The notes beneath the pieces were generated by a model that worked only from the letters and a program-made list of their open reading frames with translations, was not told the DNA's origin and did no database searches. The translations under genes and the position numbers were made by a program. DNA of 64,000 nt. Origin: G963677485 sp942492855 (GTDB lineage Bacteria > Armatimonadota > HRBIN16). The stretch covers positions 3,782,001 through 3,846,000 of the forward strand of contig OW818647.1 in the NCBI GenBank assembly GCA_942492855.1. Reading direction: 5' to 3'. The number at the start of each line of letters is the position of its first letter. The stretch's first letter is position 1. Below are positions 9,144 to 18,160 of the stretch, piece after piece.

Positions 9144-9907
9144 GCATCATCCTCCGGTTTTAGTTGCGTCAGCCTCTCGCGGGCATCGGTAGGGTTGGTC
9201 ACTGGATCGTCAGATACGATGTGGCCGTCGCGGAACCTGATGATACGCTGGGTATGAGCGGCAATGTCCTCTTCATGGGTGACAATGATGACTGTCTTAC
9301 CTTCCTGGTGCAGCTCCTGAAACAGCATCATGATCTCTTCACTGGTGCGGGTGTCCAGGTTGCCAGTGGGCTCATCACCCAGAATAATAGGTGGCTGGTT
9401 AACCAAAGCGCGGGCGATGGCCACACGCTGCTGCTGTCCTCCAGATAGTTCGTTAGGCTTGTGGTGTATTCGGTCAGCCAAACCGACCCGCTCAAGTGCA
9501 GCAATAGCCGCTTGCTCTGCATCACCATGAAATTCGGCATTGTAAAGCATAGGAAGCATGACCTGCCGGATGGCAGGACGGCGGGGGATCAGGTTAAATG
9601 TCTGGAACACGAACCCGATTTTCCGGTTTCGGATAATCGCCAGCTCATCGTCATCAAGCTCAGCGACTTCCTCGCCATCAAGAGTGTAGGTTCCATCTGT
9701 AGGTCGGTCCAGACAGCCGATGATATTCATGAAAGTGGACTTTCCTGAACCCGACGGGCCCATGATCGCCACAAACTCACCGGCGTTGATACTCAACGAC
9801 ACTCCACGCAGGGCGTGTACAGCAACATCACCCGTCTGATAGCTTTTAGTGACGGAGACCGCCGAAACCACCTGCCGCATGCTGTTTGATGCAGTGTTAA
9901 TGGCCAC
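9140..9907 (-). CDS. ABC transporter ATP-binding protein (MacB/LolD type)
   Basis: Nucleotide-binding subunit that powers the adjacent permease, 255 residues. Walker A is GPSGSGKST, the signature motif LSGGQQQRVAIARAL, Walker B IILGDEPTGNLD and the switch His in VIIVTHE. The GTG at 9907 is chosen: GGAGG lies five bases upstream and the codon overlaps the adaptor stop by 11 nt. Longer in-frame readings extend into the glycine-rich adaptor end and are unlikely. The order adaptor-ATPase-permease with overlapping ends implies one tightly coupled operon. Confidence 0.93.
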   Translation of the reverse strand: MAINTASNSMRQVVSAVSVTKSYQTGDVAVHALRGVSLSINAGEFVAIMGPSGSGKSTFMNIIGCLDRPTDGTYTLDGEEVAELDDDELAIIRNRKIGFVFQTFNLIPRRPAIRQVMLPMLYNAEFHGDAEQAAIAALERVGLADRIHHKPNELSGGQQQRVAIARALVNQPPIILGDEPTGNLDTRTSEEIMMLFQELHQEGKTVIIVTHEEDIAAHTQRIIRFRDGHIVSDDPVTNPTDARERLTQLKPEDDA

Positions 9908-11624
9908 GTCTACCTCCGCCTCCCATACCTCCCATACCACCGGGGCCACCCGGTCCACCCATGGCTCCCGGTTGCCCAACGACTCCGGCGGCAGGCTGCG
10001 GGCTCTTGATCTCGATAATGGCGGTGATTACTTCATCGCCAAGCTTCAGGCCTGACTTAATCTCAGTGGTCTCGGTGCCCGTGAGCCCCGTGACGACTTT
10101 ACGCTCTACCTGCTTGCCATTAAGCATGACAGTGACTGTGGAGCTCCGCCGGCCTTCTTTGACAGCCTCGTTGGGCACTGTCAACACGTTCTTGGCTTCA
10201 TTGACCACGAAGTCACAGGTCACGTTCATACCTGGCTTATACCGCATGTCGGTCTTGGATAATTCGACAGTGACAGGGATGATGGTGACACTTTGGCTCG
10301 ATACCGACTGTGGGGCGATTTTAGTTACTCGTCCAGGTATAGGTCTTTTCGAATAGGCCTCGACTGTGATCATTACATTTTGGCCGACATGTATGGCAGC
10401 GATGTCGGTTTCGTCCACATTCACCAAAGCAAACATGCGGCTCACATCGGCGATGTCCACGATACCCACACCGCTGCCAGAACCTGAGAACGAGGACCGT
10501 CCGGCGGTGACGATAGACCCGGTCTCAACATACTTTGCGGTGACGACTCCAGATGAGGGGGCGACCACCGTGGTATACCCCAGTTGGATTCGGCTGTTAT
10601 CGAGTGAAGCCTTCGAGCGTTCGACCTGGGCATTGGCTTGGATTATGTCGCCCTTACGGATGTTCGTCTGCTTCGTCTGCGCCAGAGCATTTTTCAGTGA
10701 GGCTTCGGCTTGTTTAACGTTGGCTCTAGCGGCCTGTAAATCTTGCTGTTTTACGCGGATTTGCACAGCATTAAGCTTGGCACTCTTGAGGTCTTCATCC
10801 GCCTGTGTGACCCTTGCTTCCGATGTGAGGAGGTCTTGCTTGGTTTCAGTCTGGATGGTATCAAGCTTGCGTTGGGCACTGCTAAGCTGTGCTTGAGCTA
10901 CGGTGTTTCGCTCGATCGCATTGTCCACCACACTTTTTGCCACGAATCCCTTGTCCAGCAGGGCTTCCTGCCTTCGCAAGTCATGTTCGGCGGTCTTCGC
11001 TGAGGCGATGGCTTGATCATAACTGGATTTTGCGTTGATGAGTGCTTGCGGGATAGTTGCCGACTTCATCTGCTCATGACTAGCCAGCGCACTCGCATAC
11101 GCGCTTTCGGCTCTCTTGATGCTGGCTTGTGTGAGTTGCGGCTGGATCTTGGCTTGTTCGATAGCCACTTGGAGCTGTGATTTGGCTGAGGACAGAGCTT
11201 CACGAGCATTTGTGATCTGTGTCTGGCTTTGGATGCTGCTCATGCTGAGTTGTTCTTTGGCCTGACCCACTCGTGACAAGGAGGCCGCCATGTCCGCCAT
11301 GCTTTGGTCATAGGCGGTTTGAGTATCTGTCGGGTCGATACGGGCGATCAACTGGCCCTGCTGCACCCTGTCGCCTTCGTCCACTAACAGCGCTGTGACT
11401 TGACCACCGACGTTGGATTTGAGCTGCACTGTGCGTAGAGGCTGCAGAACGCCGTTAGCGGACACGGTAGCGATGACTGAACCCATCTCTGCCTTGGCAG
11501 TTTTGATGATAGTTTCATCTTGTTTAGGAACCCATGGTTTCCAAACGAGTAATCCAACAACGACGATACCAATGCACAGTAATATCCACAACTTAGCCTG
11601 TGCTCTATCCCTCTTTTTGCGCAT
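9897..11624 (-). CDS. HlyD/MacA-family periplasmic adaptor subunit
   Basis: Membrane-fusion protein linking the ABC exporter to an outer-membrane channel. It has an N-terminal anchor helix (LWILLCIGIVVVGLLVW, ~13-29), a biotinyl-lipoyl-like half (LLVDEGDRVQQGQLIARIDP), an unusually long Ala/Gln/Lys-rich coiled-coil hairpin (~100-330), the second lipoyl half (VVAPSSGVVTAKYVETGSIV), beta-barrel and membrane-proximal domains, and a Gly/Met/Pro-rich tail ending GGGGRRGH. At 575 residues it is longer than MacA (~370), mostly through the hairpin and tail. GGAGG precedes the ATG. First gene of the three-gene exporter operon. Confidence 0.92.
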   Translation of the reverse strand: MRKKRDRAQAKLWILLCIGIVVVGLLVWKPWVPKQDETIIKTAKAEMGSVIATVSANGVLQPLRTVQLKSNVGGQVTALLVDEGDRVQQGQLIARIDPTDTQTAYDQSMADMAASLSRVGQAKEQLSMSSIQSQTQITNAREALSSAKSQLQVAIEQAKIQPQLTQASIKRAESAYASALASHEQMKSATIPQALINAKSSYDQAIASAKTAEHDLRRQEALLDKGFVAKSVVDNAIERNTVAQAQLSSAQRKLDTIQTETKQDLLTSEARVTQADEDLKSAKLNAVQIRVKQQDLQAARANVKQAEASLKNALAQTKQTNIRKGDIIQANAQVERSKASLDNSRIQLGYTTVVAPSSGVVTAKYVETGSIVTAGRSSFSGSGSGVGIVDIADVSRMFALVNVDETDIAAIHVGQNVMITVEAYSKRPIPGRVTKIAPQSVSSQSVTIIPVTVELSKTDMRYKPGMNVTCDFVVNEAKNVLTVPNEAVKEGRRSSTVTVMLNGKQVERKVVTGLTGTETTEIKSGLKLGDEVITAIIEIKSPQPAAGVVGQPGAMGGPGGPGGMGGMGGGGRRGH

Positions 11625-11708
11625 ACCGACCTCCAGATGATAATGACCTACAAGTTCTTAGACGCCGAAATGGGGTTATAGTTTATTATCAACCTTGGAC
11701 TGGAAAAC

Positions 11709-11717
11709 TGGTATAGT
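11709..11717 (+). promoter_or_regulatory. Extended -10 promoter of the LOG-family gene
   Basis: TGGTATAGT: TATAGT at 11712-11717 with a TGn extension. The -35 position is not consensus. The predicted start near 11724 gives a ~50-nt leader that includes GGAG ahead of the ATG at 11775. Confidence 0.5.
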
Positions 11718-11774
11718 GAGACAGTTACCGCACAAGCAAAACGGGGTTGCGGTAGATGAATGGAGTATATCAAC

Positions 11775-12479
11775 ATGTCGGAACAAAACATTCCCAGGAA
11801 ACCAACCACAGACTTTGAGCTGCTCGACTCCTCTATGCAGCGAAAAGACTTCACCAGTAGTGACACCTGGCGGGTCTTTAGGATTATGAGCGAGTTTGTG
11901 CATGGATTTGAGGCTCTCTCCAGAGTCGATAACGCGGTCGCCATGTTTGGGTCGGCCCGCTCGCTATCTAGCCATGCGCATTATCAAGCAGCGTATGACA
12001 CCGCGAAGCTTCTAGGCGAGAGGGGAGTGGCTGTAATCACCGGCGGGGGACCCGGGATCATGGAGGCCGCTAACAAAGGTGTCAAGGAGGGTGGTGGCCT
12101 GAGCATAGGTTGTAACATCGAACTGCCGTTTGAGCAGCACGAAAACCCATACCTTGATATCAGCATTGAGTTTCACTACTTCTTTGTGCGCAAAACTATG
12201 TTTTTGAAATACGCTCATGCGTATATCATATTCCCCGGGGGCTTTGGTACCTTGGACGAGCTATTTGAATCGCTGGTGCTAGCCCAGACGGGGAAGCTGG
12301 AGAAATTCCGTGTGATCTTGTTTGACAGCTCCTACTGGAACGGTTTGGTTGATTGGCTGCGCACGACGATGCTGGGTCATCACTACGTCAAAGACAGTGA
12401 CATGGAGCTGTTTACTGTAGTCGACACGCCTCAAGAAGCGGCAGACCACATTTGCACGTTTTTGAAAGGCGAGGATTAA
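11775..12479 (+). CDS. LOG-family protein (TIGR00730; cytokinin riboside 5'-monophosphate phosphoribohydrolase-like)
   Basis: A Rossmann-like protein of 234 residues. The LOG signatures GGGPGIMEAANKG (90-102) and PGGFGTLDE (154-162) are intact. Characterised relatives release free bases from nucleoside 5'-monophosphates, with cytokinin activation as the best-known case; many bacterial members are of unknown role. The first ~40 residues extend beyond the minimal domain, as in the larger bacterial LOG subgroup. The start at 11775 has GGAG nine bases upstream; an ATG at 11760 is in frame but less well supported. It is divergent from the exporter operon and convergent with the GH84-like gene, with a hairpin between. 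Confidence 0.88.
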   Translation: MSEQNIPRKPTTDFELLDSSMQRKDFTSSDTWRVFRIMSEFVHGFEALSRVDNAVAMFGSARSLSSHAHYQAAYDTAKLLGERGVAVITGGGPGIMEAANKGVKEGGGLSIGCNIELPFEQHENPYLDISIEFHYFFVRKTMFLKYAHAYIIFPGGFGTLDELFESLVLAQTGKLEKFRVILFDSSYWNGLVDWLRTTMLGHHYVKDSDMELFTVVDTPQEAADHICTFLKGED

Positions 12480-12482
12480 ACG

Positions 12483-12513
12483 CATCGGTCGGATCAGTCC
12501 GATCCGACCGATG
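12483..12513. terminator. Bidirectional hairpin between the LOG gene and the GH84-like gene
   Basis: A perfect 13-bp stem, CATCGGTCGGATC (12483-12495) with its complement (12501-12513), and a 5-nt loop. It sits between two convergent genes ending at 12479 and 12543, so it can serve both. No long U-tract is seen on either side. Confidence 0.65.
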
Positions 12514-12542
12514 AAGTTCCTATTTCTATGCATGTTGCGTGG

Positions 12543-14318
12543 CTACTTAACCCCGTACCGTTCAGTGATTTTCGTTCGTATATATGCGATATCATCTTGG
12601 ACTCGAGCCCGTTCAGCGCGATAACTTTTCGGGTAGGCCTTGTTGAGCCGCTTGCCTAGTTTCTCCATATCGGCCAGGAGAGCTTCTGCAAGATAACGGC
12701 TGTGCCCCTGTGCAATAATACGGTGTAACTGCTCCCTGACAGGGTTCAAGCCCGTGCTTGGTTTACCCCAGATGATAAATCCTGGGTAGTGTTCTACCAA
12801 ATCTTTCAGAAGCTTCTGTTTGTCCGGGTTCGTCTCCAGGTTGACAATTGCCTGACCGATTGATCGCTTGGGGTCGTATTGGTCTGGATTGTAAGCGTAA
12901 TCAACGGCTGTCAGCAGTGGGATGCGGTTTGAGTCATCTTCGGTGTGCATGGGATTGGCCACATATCCAGTGATCACACTGCACAGATCGGGGTCGCGGT
13001 TAATCACAGGCCCCAGATGAAGCGTGGGCTGGCCGTCGTTGACAGGGTAGTTGTCCCACAGAAATAGTTTGTGCCCTACGGCAGCCTGGTAACGATTAGC
13101 GGCTGCGGTGGTGATCTGACCAACCACGCTGTCGCCTGTCCAAAAGATGTAGACATCGGGATGCAGCTGCTTTTTCACCACATCGAGATAGGCCGCATCG
13201 GCTTCGGAGCTGCCGTCACCCCAGTAGATGGTTGGGCAGAATATCATGTGAGCTTCTGGGTCATTCTGACGCAGCCTGCGGTAGATTTCATTCACAACCC
13301 TGGACTGCCCCGCGGGATCAATCCCATTGGTGATGTCGTCCAGACTGATGTTGAACCACTTGACCCCAAGCGATTGCATCCACTGGTAGTGCTTCCAGAG
13401 GGCCTCGAGATCGGCTTCGCTGGAATACTGGAGCGGCTTGCCACTGCAGAGATTTGGGTTCATGCTGAAACAAAACTCAATGCCGGCCTTTTGACATTGC
13501 TTCACGATCTGTTCGTAGTCCTTACGCTTTTGGTCGGCCAGCGGCTCATACCAGCGGTTGACCGCTGGATCACCCCAGGCGTAGTGCTCGACGTCGCACA
13601 TGCTGCCGTAGCAGTTCATCAAGAAGTTCATCTTGTATTTCGCCATGAAGGGGATGATCTTCACATACTGATCTGCTTTCCACAACCAGCCCTTCATCCC
13701 TCGGTACTCAAAGCCCGGTTTTTGGCCATCCGCAAGAGGCACAGGGATCTGCTGGTGGTCGGTGGGTAGTGTGACGAAGAAGTCGCGGCTGAGATCATCA
13801 TGAAACTCGAAGCCCTCAGGGGCAATGGCACACCGGGCTACCATGAACCAAGGGACATTACCGATGGGGCCAGTCGGCGCGGTGTTTTCGATGGTGAGCG
13901 TGTTGACCCCTGTTTTGAGGCAGTCTGCGGGGATGGTAAAGCTGCGCACCTCAAACACATTGTCGCGGAATTTGCTGGGCCGATCGTATATGACAGCGTC
14001 ATTGATGGAAAACTTAACCGGGCACTTGGCGGCACCGTCGTCATCACAGCCTTTGATATACAACTTCACCGGCTTCTCTGGCAGCCTGCCGAGGGTGAAC
14101 TCCACCGACATGCTGCTGGTGGCCCCTGTTGGCTTTGCATACACATAGTTCACAAATAGCTCATCGTCATGTGTCGTGCTGAAGAGATGTGAGGCGCCAC
14201 CTTTCAGGTCTGTGCCCATCCATTGCACCACAGGTGAAACTGGCGTGGCACGGGCGATTGAGGCACAGAAGAGCACCAATGCCATTAAGATGGTGACGAA
14301 GCCCGTAGTAAAACTCAT
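12543..14318 (-). CDS. Secreted GH84-like hydrolase (NAGidase domain)
   Basis: Probable exported beta-N-acetylglucosaminidase-like enzyme, 591 residues. A signal peptide (~1-25, ending SIARAT) is followed by a beta-sandwich region (~30-190) and a TIM barrel (~200-500). Barrel features of GH84 are the catalytic Asp pair in FNISLDDITNG (~327-328), the YKMNFLMNCYGS strand, a TGDSVVG segment and the LWDNYPVND block (~420). GGAGG lies just upstream of the ATG at 14318. The family usually removes terminal N-acetylglucosamine by substrate-assisted catalysis, so the native substrate could be peptidoglycan, chitin or glycoprotein sugars. No partner gene is adjacent. Confidence 0.82.
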   Translation of the reverse strand: MSFTTGFVTILMALVLFCASIARATPVSPVVQWMGTDLKGGASHLFSTTHDDELFVNYVYAKPTGATSSMSVEFTLGRLPEKPVKLYIKGCDDDGAAKCPVKFSINDAVIYDRPSKFRDNVFEVRSFTIPADCLKTGVNTLTIENTAPTGPIGNVPWFMVARCAIAPEGFEFHDDLSRDFFVTLPTDHQQIPVPLADGQKPGFEYRGMKGWLWKADQYVKIIPFMAKYKMNFLMNCYGSMCDVEHYAWGDPAVNRWYEPLADQKRKDYEQIVKQCQKAGIEFCFSMNPNLCSGKPLQYSSEADLEALWKHYQWMQSLGVKWFNISLDDITNGIDPAGQSRVVNEIYRRLRQNDPEAHMIFCPTIYWGDGSSEADAAYLDVVKKQLHPDVYIFWTGDSVVGQITTAAANRYQAAVGHKLFLWDNYPVNDGQPTLHLGPVINRDPDLCSVITGYVANPMHTEDDSNRIPLLTAVDYAYNPDQYDPKRSIGQAIVNLETNPDKQKLLKDLVEHYPGFIIWGKPSTGLNPVREQLHRIIAQGHSRYLAEALLADMEKLGKRLNKAYPKSYRAERARVQDDIAYIRTKITERYGVK

Positions 14319-14404
14319 GATATCCTCCAGGTATGCCGCGATGGCGGTCTGCTCATTATTAGTAACTATTCAGCTATAGGCGATGATCGCGCATCAGTCC
14401 ACGA

Positions 14405-14720
14405 TCTGTAAGGCTGTAGCTTCCGGCACCCACGAAGTGGGTAGGATTCTTATAGCCACGGGTAAGCGTCAGCGCAACCCGTGGAAACTGGCATTCGTCA
14501 TCTACCCCGAAGTGGGTCAGTATGGTTATGCCTGTATAGATATTCTGTCATACGGTTCGACCCCCTTAAGGGGGTAAACACCGTGGCACTTAACCAGGGG
14601 TATCGCTTCGCTCACCCCTGGCTATAAGAATCTTACCCACTTCGTGGGTGCCCGTAGGGATCCATACAGGCGTTGCACATGTGATGAACAGACACTTGAC
14701 AGTATCATCTTATGGCTGAG
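14405..14720. repeat. Long inverted repeat, copy A of a dispersed ~300-bp family
   Basis: Arms at 14427-14458 and 14619-14650 are complementary over 32 bp with one mismatch, and contain CACCCACGAAGTGGGT and GATTCTTATAGCCA. Smaller palindromes lie inside, such as CCCCTTAAGGGG near 14570. The right flank ends with a tail (GAACAGACACTTGAC...ATGGCTGAG) that recurs beside the second copy at 62757-63055. It fills most of the gap between the GH84-like gene and asnS. No open reading frame inside looks real. Confidence 0.85.
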
Positions 14721-14757
14721 TAGCTACCATTATCATTTCAGTATTCACCAACGGTGG

Positions 14758-14787
14758 TTGGTTACCCTTCAAGCGGCGGGTTATAAT
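14758..14787 (+). promoter_or_regulatory. Promoter of asnS
   Basis: TTGGTT (14758-14763) and TATAAT (14782-14787) are separated by 18 bp. The predicted start near 14794 gives a ~30-nt leader with GGAGGGG ahead of the ATG. Confidence 0.6.
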
Positions 14788-14822
14788 GAGTGCAGTAATG
14801 CTTACGCAGATGGAGGGGATGT

Positions 14823-16214
14823 ATGTTCAATAGAGGTATCAAGGTAAACCGTGTGCTCCAGATGGAGCCTGGGCAAATTGTGACCGTGAATGGTTGGGTC
14901 CGGACACGGCGAGATAGTGCGAATGTGAGCTTTGCAGAACTAAATGATGGCTCAGGTATGGCGGGTATGCAGTTGGTGATACCCAAGGGTGTGATCAGCG
15001 ACGAACTGCTGGCGAAAATCACCACTGGGGCCTGTATTCAAGTGGAAGGGGAATTAGTAGCCTCACCCGCCAAAGGGCAGTCTGTTGAGGTCCTGGTGAG
15101 CCGTATCGAGTTATTAGGAGCCGCAGACGCTGGCACATACCCGCTGGCGAAGAAGCGGCACAGCTACGAGTACCTGCGCGAGATCGCGCACCTACGGCCC
15201 CGGACCAACAGCTTTGGGGCGATGTTCCGAGTGCGGAACGCACTGAGTGTGGCCGTGCATGATTTCTTTCAAAGGCGCGGATTTATGTATGTGCATACCC
15301 CGATTGTGACCGCCAGCGACTGTGAAGGTGCCGGTGCGATGTTCGGTGTGACCACCCTGGACTTAATGAACCTCCCCAGGACCGAAACCGGCGGGATAGA
15401 CCACTCCCAGGATTTCTTTGGGAAGCCGGCCTTTCTCAGCGTCTCGGGGCAGTTAGAGGGTGAGATATTCGCAATGGCTTATGGCGATGTGTATACTTTC
15501 GGCCCAACATTTCGCGCGGAGAACAGCAACACACCGCGGCATCTGGCGGAGTTCTGGATGATTGAGCCTGAGATGGCGTTTTGCGACCTGGAAGGAGATG
15601 CTGAAGTGGCGGAAGCTTTCCTGAAACACTGCATCTCGTATGTCATGGACACATGCCAGCCTGAGTTGGAATTCTTTAACAAATTCGTGGATGACAGCGT
15701 ATTAAGCACCCTGCAGAATGTGGCTGAGAAGCCTTTTGAAAGGCTAAGCTACACAGCCGCCATCGAGATTCTGGAAAAGAGTGGCCGGAGTTTTGAATAC
15801 CCTCCGCACTGGGGCATGGATATTCAGACTGAACACGAACGCTATCTGGCGGAAGAGGTGGTCAAAGGGCCGCTGATCGTGACCGACTACCCGAAACAGA
15901 TCAAGGCGTTCTATATGCGGGCGAACGAAGATGGCAAGACGGTGCGCGCCATGGACGTGCTGGCCCCTCGGATAGGGGAGATCATCGGCGGTAGTCAGCG
16001 CGAGGAACGGCACGATGTGCTGCTGCAGCGTATCAGGGAGCAGGGGCTCAACGAGCAGGCTTACTGGTGGTATTTGGAGCTTCGCCTGTTTGGCAGCGCA
16101 CCGCACAGCGGATTTGGTCTGGGTTTTGAGCGCATGATGATGTTCCTGACAGGCATGAAGAACATCAGGGATGTCATCCCATTCCCACGCACCCCAGGCA
16201 ACGCGGAGTTTTAG
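14823..16214 (+). CDS. asnS: Asparaginyl-tRNA synthetase
   Basis: Charges tRNA-Asn with asparagine; class IIb synthetase, 463 residues. The N-terminal OB-fold (VTVNGWVRTRRDSANVSFAEL, ~20-40) precedes the class II core: motif 2 (FGPTFRAENSNTPRHLAEF, ~223-241), motif 3 near the end (SGFGLGFERMMMFLTG, ~434-449) and the AsnRS-typical C-terminus IRDVIPFPRTPGNAEF. The EFWMIEPEMAF stretch is as in AsnRS rather than AspRS. Its presence suggests at least part of Asn-tRNA is made directly rather than by transamidation. The gene is monocistronic, with a good promoter upstream and a hairpin downstream. Confidence 0.97.
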   Translation: MFNRGIKVNRVLQMEPGQIVTVNGWVRTRRDSANVSFAELNDGSGMAGMQLVIPKGVISDELLAKITTGACIQVEGELVASPAKGQSVEVLVSRIELLGAADAGTYPLAKKRHSYEYLREIAHLRPRTNSFGAMFRVRNALSVAVHDFFQRRGFMYVHTPIVTASDCEGAGAMFGVTTLDLMNLPRTETGGIDHSQDFFGKPAFLSVSGQLEGEIFAMAYGDVYTFGPTFRAENSNTPRHLAEFWMIEPEMAFCDLEGDAEVAEAFLKHCISYVMDTCQPELEFFNKFVDDSVLSTLQNVAEKPFERLSYTAAIEILEKSGRSFEYPPHWGMDIQTEHERYLAEEVVKGPLIVTDYPKQIKAFYMRANEDGKTVRAMDVLAPRIGEIIGGSQREERHDVLLQRIREQGLNEQAYWWYLELRLFGSAPHSGFGLGFERMMMFLTGMKNIRDVIPFPRTPGNAEF

Positions 16215-16226
16215 GCGGCATACAAA

Positions 16227-16256
16227 AAGGGCTGCAGGTTTTATCCTTCAGCCCTT
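16227..16256. terminator. Hairpin between asnS and the sigma factor gene
   Basis: AAGGGCTG (16227-16234) pairs with CAGCCCTT (16249-16256). The stem is preceded by A5 on the plus strand, which gives a U-tract for minus-strand transcripts from the sigma gene. Placement between convergent genes fits a bidirectional terminator. Confidence 0.65.
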
Positions 16257-16280
16257 GATCTGTTGTGGTCGCATGATGAT

Positions 16281-17195
16281 CTAGATCAGCAGGTAGTTTT
16301 TCAACCCTTTGCGTTTGGCGGCGTCTTTCAGTTTGCGCATGGCCTGCGCTTCAATCTGACGGACCCGCTCTCTGCTGATTTTCAGTGCTTCTCCGATTTC
16401 TTGAAGCACCTGCTCATCCTGGTCGCCGTAGCCTAGCCTTCGGATGATGACCTGGCGTTCGCGATCTGTGAGTTCGTTATAGAGTAGATCATCGAGCACC
16501 TCGTGTCGCTCAATTTCGAGCACCATGTCCTCTGGGTCACGCACGTTTTGGTCGTGTATGAGGGAACCCAGGCTGGTGTCTTCTTCTTCGCCGACCAGCA
16601 TGTCCAGTGACAGAGGTTCCTGTCCTGCCTGCTGAAGCTGCATGACCTTCTTGACGGGAACTTCGAGGGCCTTTGCGAGCTGTTCAATGTTGGGCTCGTC
16701 GCCGTATTCACGGCGCAGCTTTTCGCGTTCACGCTCCATTCGTCGCAGAAGCTCTGCAACATGGGCAGGCACACGCACAGTTTTGGCCTTATTATCGATA
16801 GCTCGTCCGATCGCCTGTCGTATCCAGTGCGTGGCATATGTGCTGAAGCGGAAACCCTTGTCTGGGTCGTAACGCTCAACAGCATTCATCAGGCCGATGG
16901 CACCTTCTTGTACCAGGTCTTCAAAAGGTACTAGTGTGTTGCGGTAGTGCTTGGCAATATTCATTACCAGGCGCATATTGGCCTCAACCAGTTTTTGTTT
17001 GGCATGTTCAGCTCGGATGGGATCATCCGGGTTGCGTGCGGCATGCGCCAGGTCTTGCTCTTCCCTTGGGGTCAGCAGTCCTGTTCTTGTCAGTCGGTTG
17101 AGGAGTGAGGGTGCCTCACTGGCTCCACTTCTACGCGGGCCGGTACTGAGGCTAGCTCCTGAAACTACCTTTTTGGGGCTATTGGAGACAGTCAT
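16281..17195 (-). CDS. sigA: RNA polymerase sigma-70 family factor (RpoD/SigA type)
   Basis: Promoter-recognition subunit, 304 residues. Region 2 is strongly conserved (PFEDLVQEGAIGLMNAVERY, DPDKGFRFSTYATHWIRQAI; ~78-120), followed by region 3 (VRVPAHVAELLRRMEREREK) and region 4 with the -35-binding helix (ISRERVRQIEAQAMRKLKDA, ~270-290). Region 1.1 is missing, and residues 1-45 are Ser/Pro-rich. This could be the primary sigma factor or a close group 2 relative; the window cannot decide. The ribosome binding site ahead of 17195 is weak. The hairpin at 16227-16256 closes the gene. Confidence 0.92.
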   Translation of the reverse strand: MTVSNSPKKVVSGASLSTGPRRSGASEAPSLLNRLTRTGLLTPREEQDLAHAARNPDDPIRAEHAKQKLVEANMRLVMNIAKHYRNTLVPFEDLVQEGAIGLMNAVERYDPDKGFRFSTYATHWIRQAIGRAIDNKAKTVRVPAHVAELLRRMEREREKLRREYGDEPNIEQLAKALEVPVKKVMQLQQAGQEPLSLDMLVGEEEDTSLGSLIHDQNVRDPEDMVLEIERHEVLDDLLYNELTDRERQVIIRRLGYGDQDEQVLQEIGEALKISRERVRQIEAQAMRKLKDAAKRKGLKNYLLI

Positions 17196-17332
17196 CTATG
17201 TGTATCACCCACTCGTCGAGTTTCGGGTATTGAAACCGAGTTGTGTCTGCGGTTCCTTTCTAAGGATACCCCGTTTCACATGGAAATTGTTCCCTGTGAG
17301 CATGGTGGCATCGGATTTTTACGGAAACAGAG

Positions 17333-18160
17333 TTAGTGGCTTACGCGTCGAGCACCTAAGAAACGGTTCTTGTAATATGCCGAGTTTAGGGAAGTTGTCT
17401 TCACTGTACTGCCTGGACGCGACGCATGCACAAACTCACCATTACCTGAGTAGATACCGACGTGGCTTACTCCGCCGCTCTTGGTGCCAAAGAACACGAG
17501 ATCCCCGGGTTTCAGGTCAGATTTGCTGACCGGAGTGCCTTTGGAGAACTGGGCTTTGGAACTGTGTGGCAGTGTTTTTCCCACCGAATTTCGGACCACA
17601 TACCGGGTAAACCCACTACAATCAAATCCGCTACGGCTGCTGCCACCCCAAGCGTATTTCACACCTTTATAGCGATTGGCTGTTTTAACCACATTCGAGG
17701 CGACGCTTTTGCTGGGTGATTTCGAGGCCACTTTCGGTTGGGAAGAGCTCTTCTTCGCAGCAGTATGGGTTTTGGATTTCGCCTTAGCTACTACGGCCTT
17801 GGCTTTCGCGGCAACGGCTTTTTGGTGCTTCGCTTTAAGCGCGGCCTGCTTCTTCTGCTTGGCTACAAGCGCTTGCTTGTGAGCCTTCGCGGCGGCCAGC
17901 TTAACAGCTTTTGCTTTCTTCAGCTCAGCCTGTTTGATTTCGGCTTTACTGGGTATTACTAGAACTTGTCCCAGTTTGAGTTCGTCTGGGTTCTGAAGCT
18001 TGTTGGCACTAATGATGGCGTTGCGGGTGGTGTGATGCTTAATAGCTATTCCGGAGATGTTATCTCCATTTTTCACAATCACCTTAGTGGCGGCAATGGC
18101 TGTACTGGATGTTACCGAAATAACCGCTAGCACGACCATTAGTCGTCTTTTCAACTGCAT
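17333..18160 (-). CDS. Secreted LysM and NlpC/P60 cell-wall endopeptidase
   Basis: Exported peptidoglycan hydrolase, 275 residues. A signal peptide (~1-23) is followed by one LysM glycan-binding domain (~25-70), a long Lys/Ala-rich linker (~73-150, repeats of KAxxAK) and an NlpC/P60 cysteine peptidase domain (~155-275). The catalytic set is visible: Cys181 (GFDCSGFTRY), His233 (GGVSHVGIYSG) and His245 (GEFVHASRPG). The family cleaves D-gamma-glutamyl-diaminopimelate links in stem peptides. ATG 18160 is chosen because AGGAGG lies seven bases upstream and the codon overlaps the preceding amidase stop by one base (TGATG), so the two wall enzymes are made together. Confidence 0.93.
   Translation of the reverse strand: MQLKRRLMVVLAVISVTSSTAIAATKVIVKNGDNISGIAIKHHTTRNAIISANKLQNPDELKLGQVLVIPSKAEIKQAELKKAKAVKLAAAKAHKQALVAKQKKQAALKAKHQKAVAAKAKAVVAKAKSKTHTAAKKSSSQPKVASKSPSKSVASNVVKTANRYKGVKYAWGGSSRSGFDCSGFTRYVVRNSVGKTLPHSSKAQFSKGTPVSKSDLKPGDLVFFGTKSGGVSHVGIYSGNGEFVHASRPGSTVKTTSLNSAYYKNRFLGARRVSH

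Noticed and set aside
9908..9979. Upstream extension of the ABC ATPase frame
   Set aside because: It overlaps the glycine-rich end of the adaptor in another frame and begins without a ribosome binding site; GTG 9907 with GGAGG is much better.
14340..14822. tRNA or other RNA gene in the gap before asnS
   Set aside because: The stems belong to a long inverted repeat present also near 62.9 kb; there is no cloverleaf or TTCGA/T-loop box in tRNA arrangement.
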